DNA of 5,168 nucleotides from Oscillospiraceae bacterium (lineage in GTDB: Bacteria; Bacillota; Clostridia; Oscillospirales; Oscillospiraceae), in contig JAFQSI010000314.1 in the NCBI GenBank assembly GCA_017409645.1, positions 1 to 5,168 on the forward strand, read 5' to 3'. Of this stretch, positions 1-5,168 are shown piece by piece. The position numbers were made by a program, and so were the translations under genes. Below the pieces are notes generated by a model, which made no database searches, had not been told where the DNA came from, and saw nothing but the letters and a program-made list of their open reading frames with translations. How positions within the stretch are numbered: position 1 is the stretch's first letter; each line of letters starts with the position of its first letter.

Positions 1-2289
1 ATCGAGATCAACCCCAGAGTCTCCCGCTCCTCCGCCCTGGCCTCCAAGGCCTCCGGCTATCCCATCGCCCGGGTCACCGCCAAGGTCGCCCTGGGCCTGA
101 CCCTGGACGAGATCATGATCGCCTCCACCCCCGCCTCCTTCGAGCCCAGCATCGACTATATCGTCACCAAGCTGGCTCGCTTCCCCTTCGACAAGTTCAC
201 CTCCGCCGACAACCGCCTGTCCACCCAGATGAAGGCCACCGGCGAGGTCATGAGCATTGGCCGCACCATGGAGGAGTCCCTCCTGAAGGGCGTCCGGGGC
301 CTGGAGATCGGCGTCAACCACATCTACAACAAGAAGTTCGACGAAACTTCCACCGCCGAGCTGATGAGCTATATCAAGATTGCCAAGGACGACCGGCTCT
401 TCGCCATCGCCGAGCTGATGCGCCGGGGCTGCGACCTGGGCAACATCTACGGCGCCACCAAGATCGACATGTTCTTCCTGGAGAAGATCCAGAACGTGGT
501 CAACTTCGAGAAGGTGGTCAAGGCCAACCCCGGCAATGCCGAGGTCCTGCGCGAAGCCAAGCGCATGGGCTTCTCCGACGCCTGGATCGGCCAGCAGTGG
601 GGCCTGAGCGACATCGAGATGTACCGGCTCCGCGAGAAGGAGAACATCTTCCCCGTCTACAAGATCATCGACTCCTGCGCCGGTGAGTTCGACAGCTATG
701 TCCCCTACTTCTACTCCACCTACGAGGATGAGAACGAGTCCATCGTCACCGACAAGAAGAAGATCATCGTTCTCGGCTCCGGCCCCATCCGTATCGGTCA
801 GGGTGTCGAGTTCGACTACTCCACCGTCCACGCCATCTGGGCCATCCGGGAGGCCGGCTACGAGGCCATCATCATCAACAACAACCCCGAGACTGTCTCC
901 ACCGACTACACCTGCTCCGATAAGCTGTACTTCGAGCCTCTGACCATCGAGGACGTCATGAACGTCATCCATCTGGAGAAGCCCGACGGCGTCATCGTGA
1001 CCCTGGGCGGTCAGACCGCCATCAACCTGGCTGCCCGTCTGGACAAGCTGGGCGTGAGCGTGGTGGGCACCTCCGTCGCCGCCGTGGAGAAGGCTGAGAA
1101 CCGCGACTCCTTCGAGAAGACTCTGGAGGAGCTGAACATCCCCCAGCCCCCCGGACAGGCCGTCACTGATGTGGAGGCCGGTATCGAGGTCGCCAACCAC
1201 ATCGGCTACCCTGTTCTGGTCCGTCCCTCCTTCGTGCTGGGCGGCCGGGCCATGCAGATCGTCCGGGACGATGAGCAGCTGCGCCACTACTTCCAGTACG
1301 CCATCGTGGCCTCCGAGGAGCATCCCGTGCTGGTCGACAAGTATATCATGGGCAAGGAGCTGGAGGTCGACGCCGTCTGCGATGGGCACGAGGTCCTGAT
1401 CCCCGGCATCATGGAGCATGTCGAGCGGACCGGCGTCCACTCCGGCGACTCCATCTCCGTCTACCCCTCCTTCTCCATCAATGAGAAGGTCAAGCAGACG
1501 CTCATCGACTACACCACCAAGCTGGGCATCGGCCTGGGCATGGAGGGCCTGTTCAACATCCAGTTCATCGTCGATCCCAACGAGGATGTGTATATCATCG
1601 AGGTCAACCCCCGTTCCTCCCGTACCGTCCCCTTCCTGAGCAAGGCCACCGGCATCCCCCTGGCCAACATCGCCACCAAGGTCGCTCTGGGCCACAGCCT
1701 CGCTGAGCAGGGCTACAAGGGCGGTCTGCAGCCCAGCCGCCAGCGCTGGTATGTCAAGGTGCCCGTCTTCTCCTTCTCCAAGCTCCACGGCGCGGATATC
1801 GCCCTGAGCCCCGAGATGAAGTCCACCGGCGAGGCCATCGGCTACGACAACAGCCTGAACCGCGCCTTCTACAAGGCCCTGCAGGCCGGCGGCACCCGTG
1901 TCGCCAACTACGGCACCCTCTTCGTCACCATCGCCGACAAGGACAAGGATGACGCTCTGCCCCTGATCCGCCGGTTCTACGACCTGGGCTTCAACATCGA
2001 GGCCACCCCCGGCACCGCCGCCTTCCTCAAGAGCAACGGCATCCGCTCCCGCTCCAAGGCCAAGATCAGCTCCGGCTCCGAGGAGATCATCGACACCCTC
2101 CGCTCCGGCCATGTCACCTATGTGCTGAACACCCTGGGCGACGCCGACGCCAGCGGCGACGACGGCTTCCGCATCCGCCGGGTCGCCACCGAGAACGGCA
2201 TCTCCGTCTTCACTTCCCTCGATACCGTCAAGGTCCTGCTGGACGTCCTGGAGGAGATCACCTTCCAGGTTTCCACCATCGACGCATAA
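1..2289 (+). CDS. carB: Carbamoyl-phosphate synthase large subunit, 3' part (5' end outside window)
   Basis: This subunit makes carbamoyl phosphate from bicarbonate, two ATP and ammonia channelled from the small subunit CarA, for pyrimidine (and arginine) synthesis in the cytoplasm. The reading frame is open from base 1, so the annotated part is 762 residues; the first ATG (115) is internal. Aligned from memory with E. coli CarB (1073 residues), base 1 falls near residue 298, so about 300 residues are missing upstream. Domains by window residue: end of the carboxyphosphate ATP-grasp domain with metal ligands E2 and N4 (EINPRVSRSSA), 1 to ~103; oligomerisation domain, ~104-250; second ATP-grasp (carbamoyl-phosphate) domain, ~251-630, with VLGSGPIRIGQG from 257, GGRAM 414-418, Q521, E534 and N536; methylglyoxal-synthase-like allosteric domain, ~630-762. 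That last domain keeps K649, T669, T672, K688 and N710, at positions used for nucleotide effectors in E. coli. Stop is TAA. The loop before TPASFEPS is about four residues shorter than in E. coli. Identity is very secure. Confidence 0.98.
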   Translation: MEINPRVSRSSALASKASGYPIARVTAKVALGLTLDEIMIASTPASFEPSIDYIVTKLARFPFDKFTSADNRLSTQMKATGEVMSIGRTMEESLLKGVRGLEIGVNHIYNKKFDETSTAELMSYIKIAKDDRLFAIAELMRRGCDLGNIYGATKIDMFFLEKIQNVVNFEKVVKANPGNAEVLREAKRMGFSDAWIGQQWGLSDIEMYRLREKENIFPVYKIIDSCAGEFDSYVPYFYSTYEDENESIVTDKKKIIVLGSGPIRIGQGVEFDYSTVHAIWAIREAGYEAIIINNNPETVSTDYTCSDKLYFEPLTIEDVMNVIHLEKPDGVIVTLGGQTAINLAARLDKLGVSVVGTSVAAVEKAENRDSFEKTLEELNIPQPPGQAVTDVEAGIEVANHIGYPVLVRPSFVLGGRAMQIVRDDEQLRHYFQYAIVASEEHPVLVDKYIMGKELEVDAVCDGHEVLIPGIMEHVERTGVHSGDSISVYPSFSINEKVKQTLIDYTTKLGIGLGMEGLFNIQFIVDPNEDVYIIEVNPRSSRTVPFLSKATGIPLANIATKVALGHSLAEQGYKGGLQPSRQRWYVKVPVFSFSKLHGADIALSPEMKSTGEAIGYDNSLNRAFYKALQAGGTRVANYGTLFVTIADKDKDDALPLIRRFYDLGFNIEATPGTAAFLKSNGIRSRSKAKISSGSEEIIDTLRSGHVTYVLNTLGDADASGDDGFRIRRVATENGISVFTSLDTVKVLLDVLEEITFQVSTIDA

Positions 2290-2308
2290 TTCAATCATAT
2301 CCCCGTAG

Positions 2309-2328
2309 GGGCGGGTCATGACCCGCCC
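2309..2328. repeat. Perfect 20-base palindrome, left arm of the composite element
   Basis: Ten-base arms meet at a CATG centre (GGGCGGGTCA and its exact complement). The stem can be lengthened by pairing ATCCCC (2299-2304) with GGGGAT (2329-2334), leaving GTAG (2305-2308) as a bulge. Four T follow at 2334-2337, which is too short and too close for a confident terminator call. Confidence 0.9.
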
Positions 2329-2329
2329 G

Positions 2330-2352
2330 GGGATTTTGTACAACAAAATCCC
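2330..2352. repeat. Stem-loop, 10-bp stem with ACA loop
   Basis: GGGATTTTGT pairs with ACAAAATCCC around a three-base loop (2340-2342). The 5' arm overlaps GGGGAT (2329-2334), which could instead pair with ATCCCC upstream of the GTAG, so this hairpin and the extended form of the previous one exclude each other. Confidence 0.85.
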
Positions 2353-2368
2353 TTCGCCGCAAAGCGAA
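2353..2368. repeat. Small stem-loop, 5-bp stem
   Basis: TTCGC (2353-2357) pairs with GCGAA (2364-2368) around CGCAAA. It is short and would be unremarkable alone; it is listed because it is one of six successive stem-loops in this gap. Confidence 0.55.
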
Positions 2369-2378
2369 AATATGCCTG

Positions 2379-2393
2379 TGTCCCTTCGGGACA
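2379..2393. repeat. Stem-loop, 6-bp stem with TTC loop
   Basis: TGTCCC (2379-2384) pairs with GGGACA (2388-2393) around TTC. It is internal to the composite element. Confidence 0.7.
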
Positions 2394-2394
2394 T

Positions 2395-2415
2395 CCGAAA
2401 TTCATCGAATTTCGG
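2395..2415. repeat. Stem-loop, 9-bp stem with ATC loop
   Basis: CCGAAATTC (2395-2403) pairs perfectly with GAATTTCGG (2407-2415). It lies two bases before the right-end palindrome and is the most AT-rich of the internal hairpins together with 2330-2352. Confidence 0.85.
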
Positions 2416-2416
2416 C

Positions 2417-2436
2417 GGGAGGGTCATGACCCTCCC
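2417..2436. repeat. Perfect 20-base palindrome, right arm of the composite element
   Basis: Ten-base arms meet at the same TCATGA centre as 2309-2328 (GGGAGGGTCA and its exact complement). Compared with the left palindrome, one base pair is changed on both sides (C-G to A-T), so self-complementarity is preserved. The following CCAC is the complement of GTGG, one base away from GTAG. Confidence 0.9.
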
Positions 2437-2464
2437 CCACAATTTGATTCTTCCATAATCAACC

Positions 2465-2471
2465 AAGGAGG
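2465..2471 (+). promoter_or_regulatory. Ribosome binding site of pyrK
   Basis: AAGGAGG is a near-perfect Shine-Dalgarno sequence, five bases before the ATG at 2477. It fixes the pyrK start and shows that pyrK can be translated independently of carB despite the long structured gap. Confidence 0.92.
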
Positions 2472-2476
2472 AACCC

Positions 2477-3208
2477 ATGAAACAAAGCATTTTCACCATC
2501 GTCAGCAACACCGCGCTGACGGATGTGGTCTACAAAATGGTCCTGGAGGGCGACACCTCCGCTATCTTGGGCTGCGGACAGTTCGTGGACCTGCGGCTGC
2601 CGGAAAAGTACCTGCGCCGCCCCATCTCCGTCTGCGACTACGACGAAAGCACCCTGACTCTGATCTACAAGGTGGTCGGCTCCGGCACTGAGATCATGGC
2701 TTCCCTGCCCGTGGGCACGAAGCTGGACGTCCTGACCGGCCTGGGCAACGGCTACGACACTTCCCTGTCCGGCGACCGCCCCGTCCTGGTGGGCGGCGGC
2801 GTCGGTGTGCCCCCCATGTATAACCTGTGCAAGAAGCTGATCGTGGAGGGCAGGAAGCCCCAGGTGGTCCTTGGCTTCAACGCAGCAAGCGAGATCTTCC
2901 TGGCCGACGAGTTCCGCGCCCTGGGCGCAGAGGTGTACATCGCCACCGCAGACGGCAGCGTCGGCACCAAGGGCTTTGTCACCGATGTGCTGAAGGACCT
3001 GGAGTACACCTACTTCTACTCCTGCGGCCCCATGCCCATGTTCCGGGCCATGGAAAAGGTGATGACCACTTCCGGCCAGTATTCCTTCGAGGAGCGAATG
3101 GGCTGCGGCTTCGGCGCCTGCATGGGCTGCACCATCCAGACCGCAAATGGCTACAAGCGGGTCTGCAAGGACGGTCCCGTATTCTTCCGCGAGGAGGTGT
3201 TCGCATGA
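2477..3208 (+). CDS. pyrK: Dihydroorotate dehydrogenase B, electron transfer subunit
   Basis: PyrK carries FAD and a 2Fe-2S cluster and passes electrons from the FMN of PyrD to NAD+, forming the cytoplasmic PyrD2-PyrK2 enzyme of class 1B. The protein is 243 residues, near the usual length of about 250-260. In order it shows a ferredoxin-reductase-type FAD domain with the flavin-binding RRPIS at 47-51; an NAD-binding domain with GGGVGVPP at 106-113 and the CGPMPMF segment; and a C-terminal cluster motif with C210, C215, C218 and C230 (C-x4-C-x2-C-x11-C), embedded in the ERMGCGFGACMGC signature. All four cluster cysteines are present, so the subunit looks functional. The ATG at 2477 follows a strong Shine-Dalgarno sequence. 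The end overlaps pyrD by four bases (ATGA), suggesting translational coupling and equal subunit production. Confidence 0.97.
   Translation: MKQSIFTIVSNTALTDVVYKMVLEGDTSAILGCGQFVDLRLPEKYLRRPISVCDYDESTLTLIYKVVGSGTEIMASLPVGTKLDVLTGLGNGYDTSLSGDRPVLVGGGVGVPPMYNLCKKLIVEGRKPQVVLGFNAASEIFLADEFRALGAEVYIATADGSVGTKGFVTDVLKDLEYTYFYSCGPMPMFRAMEKVMTTSGQYSFEERMGCGFGACMGCTIQTANGYKRVCKDGPVFFREEVFA
3191..3197 (+). promoter_or_regulatory. Ribosome binding site of pyrD, inside the end of pyrK
   Basis: GAGGAGG lies seven bases before the ATG at 3205, within the last codons of pyrK (encoding EEV). It selects 3205 as the pyrD start, rather than any of the longer upstream readings of the same frame that run out of phase through pyrK. 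Confidence 0.88.
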
Positions 3209-4113
3209 ATACCAAAGTGAATCTGTGCGGCATTGAGCTGAGCAATCCCGTGATCCCCGCCTCCGGCACCTTCGGCTTCGGCAAGGAGTTCGCGGAGCTG
3301 TATGATATCAACTGCCTTGGCACCTTCTCCTTCAAGGGCACCACTCTGGAACCCCGCTTCGGCAACCCCACCCCCCGCATCGCCGAGTTCACCGGCGGTA
3401 TGCTCAACGCCGTGGGCCTGCAGAATCCCGGCGTGGACCATGTCATCAAGCATGAACTGCCCGAGATGAAGGAATTTTTCCATAAGCCCGTGATGGCCAA
3501 TGTTTCCGGCTTCTCCATCGAGCAGTATGTCAAGACCTGCGAAAAACTCGATAAGGAGGAGCAGGTGGGCTGGCTGGAGGTCAACATCTCCTGCCCCAAT
3601 GTCCACGGCGGCGGCATGAGCTTCGGCACCGACCCTTATCTAGCCAAGGAAGTGACCCAGGCGGTCAAGGCCGTCACCACCAAGCCCGTGATCGTTAAGC
3701 TCAGCCCCAATGTCACCGACATCGTCTCCATCGCCAGGGCTGTGGAGGAGGGCGGTGCCGACGGCGTGAGCCTGATCAACACCGTTCTGGGTATGCGGAT
3801 CGACCTGAACCGCAGAAAGCCCATCATCGCCAACAAGACCGGCGGCATGTCCGGTCCCGCCCTGCTGCCCCTGGCTGTCCGCATGGTGTATCAGGTGTAT
3901 GAAAATGTGTCCATCCCCATCGTGGGTATGGGCGGCGTCAGCTCCGCGGAGGATGTCATCGAGCTGATGCTGGCAGGCGCAACGGCTGTGGAAGTCGGCG
4001 CTGCCAACCTGGTGGACCCCTTCGCCTGCAAGCGCATCGTCGAAGAGCTGCCCGCTGTTATGAAGAAGTACCGTATTGAAAACCTGACTGATATTATTGG
4101 AGGTGCCCACTGA
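3205..4113 (+). CDS. pyrD: Dihydroorotate dehydrogenase B, catalytic subunit (class 1B)
   Basis: This FMN enzyme oxidises dihydroorotate to orotate, the fourth step of UMP synthesis, in the cytoplasm, with PyrK linking it to NAD+. It is 302 residues, close to the usual 300-312. The TIM barrel begins with the family pattern NPVIPASGTFGFG. Visible active-site features are K44 (in FKGTT), the LNAVGLQNPG loop at 67-76 with N68, the catalytic cysteine C130 in NISCPNVHGGG (cysteine rather than serine marks class 1), the VKLSPN strand, INT and the NKTGG / GMGG phosphate-binding segments for FMN. The ORF is open much further upstream, but that stretch is pyrK in another frame. ATG 3205 has its own Shine-Dalgarno sequence and gives the family N-terminus (L-x-G-I-E-L-x-N-P-V). 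It overlaps pyrK by four bases and pyrF by one. The adjacent pyrK supports class 1B over 1A. Confidence 0.98.
   Translation: MNTKVNLCGIELSNPVIPASGTFGFGKEFAELYDINCLGTFSFKGTTLEPRFGNPTPRIAEFTGGMLNAVGLQNPGVDHVIKHELPEMKEFFHKPVMANVSGFSIEQYVKTCEKLDKEEQVGWLEVNISCPNVHGGGMSFGTDPYLAKEVTQAVKAVTTKPVIVKLSPNVTDIVSIARAVEEGGADGVSLINTVLGMRIDLNRRKPIIANKTGGMSGPALLPLAVRMVYQVYENVSIPIVGMGGVSSAEDVIELMLAGATAVEVGAANLVDPFACKRIVEELPAVMKKYRIENLTDIIGGAH
4099..4103 (+). promoter_or_regulatory. Ribosome binding site of pyrF, inside the end of pyrD
   Basis: GGAGG (within TTGGAGGT) lies nine bases before the pyrF ATG at 4113 and inside the last codons of pyrD. Confidence 0.85.
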
Positions 4114-4817
4114 TGGGAAAAGACGTTATTGTTGCCTGTGACTTTGCTTCCGCTGAAGCAACCTTTGCCTTCCTGGACAAGTTCGCAAACTGTGAGCGCA
4201 AGCCCTTCCTGAAGATCGGCATGGAGCTGTACTACGCCGAGGGTCCCGCCATCGTCAAGGAGATCAAGGCCCGGGGCCACAAGATCTTCCTGGATCTGAA
4301 GCTCCACGACATCCCCAACACCGTCAAGAAGGCCATGAATGTTCTGAGCCGCCTGGATGTGGACATCACCAATCTCCACGCCGCCGGTACCAAGAACATG
4401 ATGAAGGCCGCTCTGGAGGGTCTGACCCGCCCCGACGGCACCCGCCCCCTGCTGATCGCCGTCACCCAGCTGACCTCCACCGATCAGGAGAGCATGGAGA
4501 ACGACCTGCTGATCCGCGAGCCCATCGACGAGGTGGTCATGCACTACGCTTCCTGCGCCGCCGAGTCCGGCCTGGACGGCATCGTCTGCTCTCCCCTGGA
4601 GGCCGGTAAGGTCCACGACCGCTGCGGCAAGAATTTCCTGACCATCACCCCCGGCGTCCGCTTCGCCGACGGCGATGTGGGCGACCAGAAGCGCGTCATG
4701 ACCCCCGCCGCCGCCAAGGAGATCGGCTCCGATTACATCGTCGTCGGCCGTCCCATCACCGCCGCCGCCGACCCCGTGGCCGCCTACGAGCGCTGCGTGG
4801 CTGAGTTTGTTGATTAA
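4113..4817 (+). CDS. pyrF: Orotidine-5'-phosphate decarboxylase (type 1)
   Basis: This cytoplasmic homodimer decarboxylates OMP to UMP, the last step of de novo UMP synthesis. The 234-residue protein matches the length of the short bacterial type 1 family (about 230-240). Active-site residues are visible along the TIM barrel: D10 in VACDF, K34 in FLKIG, and the catalytic array D61-x-K63-x-x-D66 in LDLKLHDIPNT, which combines with the partner subunit. The phosphate-binding end includes TPGVR, the DQKRVMTP segment and R213 in VVGRPI. The start overlaps the pyrD stop (TGATG), so reinitiation or coupling is likely. The next gene, pyrE, makes its substrate and is separated by an 82-base gap holding a double hairpin. 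A long open reading on the opposite strand across this gene is a product of GC-rich codon usage, not a gene. Confidence 0.98.
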   Translation: MGKDVIVACDFASAEATFAFLDKFANCERKPFLKIGMELYYAEGPAIVKEIKARGHKIFLDLKLHDIPNTVKKAMNVLSRLDVDITNLHAAGTKNMMKAALEGLTRPDGTRPLLIAVTQLTSTDQESMENDLLIREPIDEVVMHYASCAAESGLDGIVCSPLEAGKVHDRCGKNFLTITPGVRFADGDVGDQKRVMTPAAAKEIGSDYIVVGRPITAAADPVAAYERCVAEFVD

Positions 4818-4826
4818 TTCGATCCC

Positions 4827-4874
4827 GTAGGGGCGACCCTTGGTCGCCCGCGGGCGAGCCAGGCTCGCCCCTAC
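4827..4874. repeat. REPIN-like double hairpin: GTAG-stem / stem-CTAC inverted pair
   Basis: GTAG (4827-4830) is followed by a stem GGGCGACC/GGTCGCCC with loop CTT (4831-4849), the dinucleotide GC, a second stem with GGGCGAGC/GCTCGCCC arms and loop CAG (4852-4870), and CTAC (4871-4874). The second half read on the - strand is another GTAG unit, matching the first at 20 of 23 positions. Two of the three differences are the two sides of one base pair (C-G against G-C), the third is in the loop. This is the form of a REPIN: two REP units in inverted orientation with a short spacer. The 12 bases CCCGTAGGGGCG are identical to those at the left end of the carB-pyrK element. No T tract follows, so it is not a typical intrinsic terminator, though such hairpins often protect upstream mRNA from 3' exonucleases. 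Confidence 0.75.
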
Positions 4875-4888
4875 CTTCCCCAATTTAC

Positions 4889-4895
4889 AAAGGGG
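4889..4895 (+). promoter_or_regulatory. Likely ribosome binding site of pyrE
   Basis: AAAGGGG resembles a Shine-Dalgarno sequence and is followed by AACC and then ATC (4900-4902). The arrangement closely resembles the pyrK site (AAGGAGG-AACCC-ATG), with ATC standing where an ATG would be expected. The four-base spacing is slightly short. It is the only purine-rich site in the gap at a usable distance from the conserved PyrE N-terminus. Confidence 0.6.
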
Positions 4896-4899
4896 AACC

Positions 4900-5168
4900 A
4901 TCAAGGAAGCAAACCAGAGAGGAATTATCGGGTTCCTGCAGGGTGCGGGCGTGCTGAAGTTCGGTGACTTCACCGCCAAGTCCGGCCGGAAGATCCCCTA
5001 TTTCGTCAACGCCGGCATGATCAAGACCGGCGACCAGATCACCAAGATGGGCGAGTTCTACGCCAAGGCTTACTTTGACAAGCTGGGCAAGAAGCAGGCC
5101 GTCCTCTACGGTCCCGCCTACAAGGGCATTTCCCTGTCCATCTCCGCCGCCGTTGCTCTGTCCAAGAA
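4900..5168 (+). CDS. pyrE: Orotate phosphoribosyltransferase, 5' part (3' end outside window), apparent ATC start
   Basis: PyrE joins orotate to PRPP, giving OMP and pyrophosphate, the fifth step of UMP synthesis, in the cytoplasm. About 89 N-terminal residues are present. The family N-terminus is clear: a short helix ending in GAGVLKFGDF, then TAKSGRKIPYFVNAG and the LYGPAYKGI segment; the PRPP-binding loop would lie beyond the window. Start choice is the problem. No in-frame ATG exists before 5017, which would remove about 39 conserved residues. In-frame GTG at 4951 lies within the conserved GVLKFGDF. In-frame TTG at 4840 lies inside the double-hairpin repeat with no ribosome binding site. 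ATC at 4900 sits four bases after AAAGGGG and gives an N-terminus of normal length, so it is taken as the start. It may be a real non-canonical initiator, an inactivating mutation of ATG, or a sequence error. Gene identity is secure, its start is not. Confidence 0.9.
   Translation, partial: MKEANQRGIIGFLQGAGVLKFGDFTAKSGRKIPYFVNAGMIKTGDQITKMGEFYAKAYFDKLGKKQAVLYGPAYKGISLSISAAVALSK

Larger units (their letters stand above)
2305..2440. repeat. Composite REPIN-like element: inverted GTAG-palindrome units flanking four hairpins
   Basis: The left end is GTAG (2305-2308) followed by a perfect 20-base palindrome (2309-2328). The right end is a perfect 20-base palindrome (2417-2436) followed by CCAC (2437-2440). 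Read on the - strand the right end is GTGG plus palindrome, and it matches the left unit at 21 of 24 positions. Two of the three differences are partners in the same base pair (C-G against A-T), so the stem is conserved. Both palindromes are centred on GGGTCATGACCC. Between them lie four smaller hairpins (2330-2352, 2353-2368, 2379-2393, 2395-2415). A short palindrome preceded by GTAG, paired with an inverted copy, is the known architecture of REP/REPIN elements mobilised by RAYT transposases. Membership of such a family is inferred; copy number cannot be seen here. Confidence 0.65.
2290..2476. other. carB-pyrK intergenic region, hairpin-filled, no gene
   Basis: This 187-base gap has no credible ORF. 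From about 2299 to 2438 it is nearly continuous inverted repeat: six stem-loops in a row, described below as a composite repeat. The 3' end (2441-2476) is AT-richer and ends in the pyrK ribosome binding site. CATAAT at 2454-2459 resembles a -10 box but has no -35 partner (the region 17 bases upstream is CCCTCC) and would place the start point on the ribosome binding site, so no promoter is called. No T-rich tract follows the final palindrome, so no intrinsic terminator is called there. Confidence 0.85.

Noticed and set aside
2301..2440. CRISPR array or tandem repeat
   Set aside because: The units are inverted palindromes with unequal spacing, not direct repeats separated by uniform unique spacers.
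2431..2459. Promoter for pyrK with -10 CATAAT (2454-2459)
   Set aside because: There is no -35 element at the right distance, and transcription would begin on the ribosome binding site itself.
2827..3204. Upstream extension of the pyrD reading frame
   Set aside because: The translation is Arg/Gly/His-rich and out of frame with pyrK, which is well conserved here; ATG 3205 has a proper ribosome binding site and gives the family N-terminus.
4831..4874. Intrinsic terminator after pyrF
   Set aside because: The hairpins are strong but are followed by CCTTCCCC rather than a T tract, and pyrE follows on the same strand as in other pyr operons.
4911..4924. Resemblance to the PyrR-binding loop (CCAGAGAGG, close to the core of ARUCCNGNGAGGYU)
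   Set aside because: The nine-base core fits, but the flanking bases do not form the A-U and purine-pyrimidine pairs of the loop, the U before CC is A, and the stretch encodes Asn-Gln-Arg-Gly at the start of PyrE. No antiterminator/terminator pair surrounds it. A chance match is more likely, though its position beside the odd pyrE start is curious.
3891..4979. Long open reading frame on the - strand opposite pyrF and the end of pyrD
   Set aside because: It is antisense to two certain genes, its translation is a low-complexity run rich in Gly, Ala, Val, Leu and Asp typical of the reverse of GC-rich codon-biased genes, and it has no recognisable domain.

Overview
The window is part of a de novo pyrimidine (UMP) biosynthesis operon, with all genes on the + strand in the order carB (3' part) - pyrK - pyrD - pyrF - pyrE (5' part). 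This matches the distal half of the Bacillus-type pyr operon (pyrAB-K-D-F-E). A class 1B dihydroorotate dehydrogenase with its PyrK partner, strong AGGAGG-type ribosome binding sites and the Firmicutes-like gene order point to a low-G+C-phylum lineage. The coding DNA is nevertheless clearly GC-rich, with third codon positions mostly C or G. The best guess is a GC-rich Clostridia member of the Oscillospiraceae/Ruminococcaceae type, such as relatives of Flavonifractor or Oscillibacter. That assignment is an inference from composition and gene style, not a match.

Layout: 1-2289 is the C-terminal ~70% of the carbamoyl-phosphate synthase large subunit. 2290-2476 is a 187-base gap almost wholly made of hairpins. 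2477-3208 is pyrK, 3205-4113 pyrD and 4113-4817 pyrF; these three overlap by 4 and 1 bases and are probably translationally coupled. 4818-4899 is an 82-base gap holding a compact double hairpin. From 4900 to the window end is the N-terminal part of pyrE. No real gene is seen on the - strand.

The genes work in sequence. CarB makes carbamoyl phosphate. PyrD with PyrK oxidises dihydroorotate to orotate and passes the electrons to NAD+ through FMN, a 2Fe-2S cluster and FAD. PyrE joins orotate to PRPP to give OMP, and PyrF decarboxylates OMP to UMP. carA, pyrB and pyrC are not in the window.

The unexpected content is in the two gaps. Each holds a repeat with the architecture of a REPIN: a GTAG tetranucleotide followed by a GC-rich palindrome, paired with an inverted copy of the same unit. 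One is compact (4827-4874). The other is a 136-base composite (2305-2440) with four extra hairpins between its ends. The arms differ by compensatory base changes that keep the stems intact. REPINs and their RAYT transposases are best known from Gammaproteobacteria, so a GTAG-palindrome family in a Clostridia-like genome deserves a look. The second oddity is pyrE: its conserved N-terminus extends to a point where the only plausible initiator, just after a Shine-Dalgarno-like sequence, is ATC.
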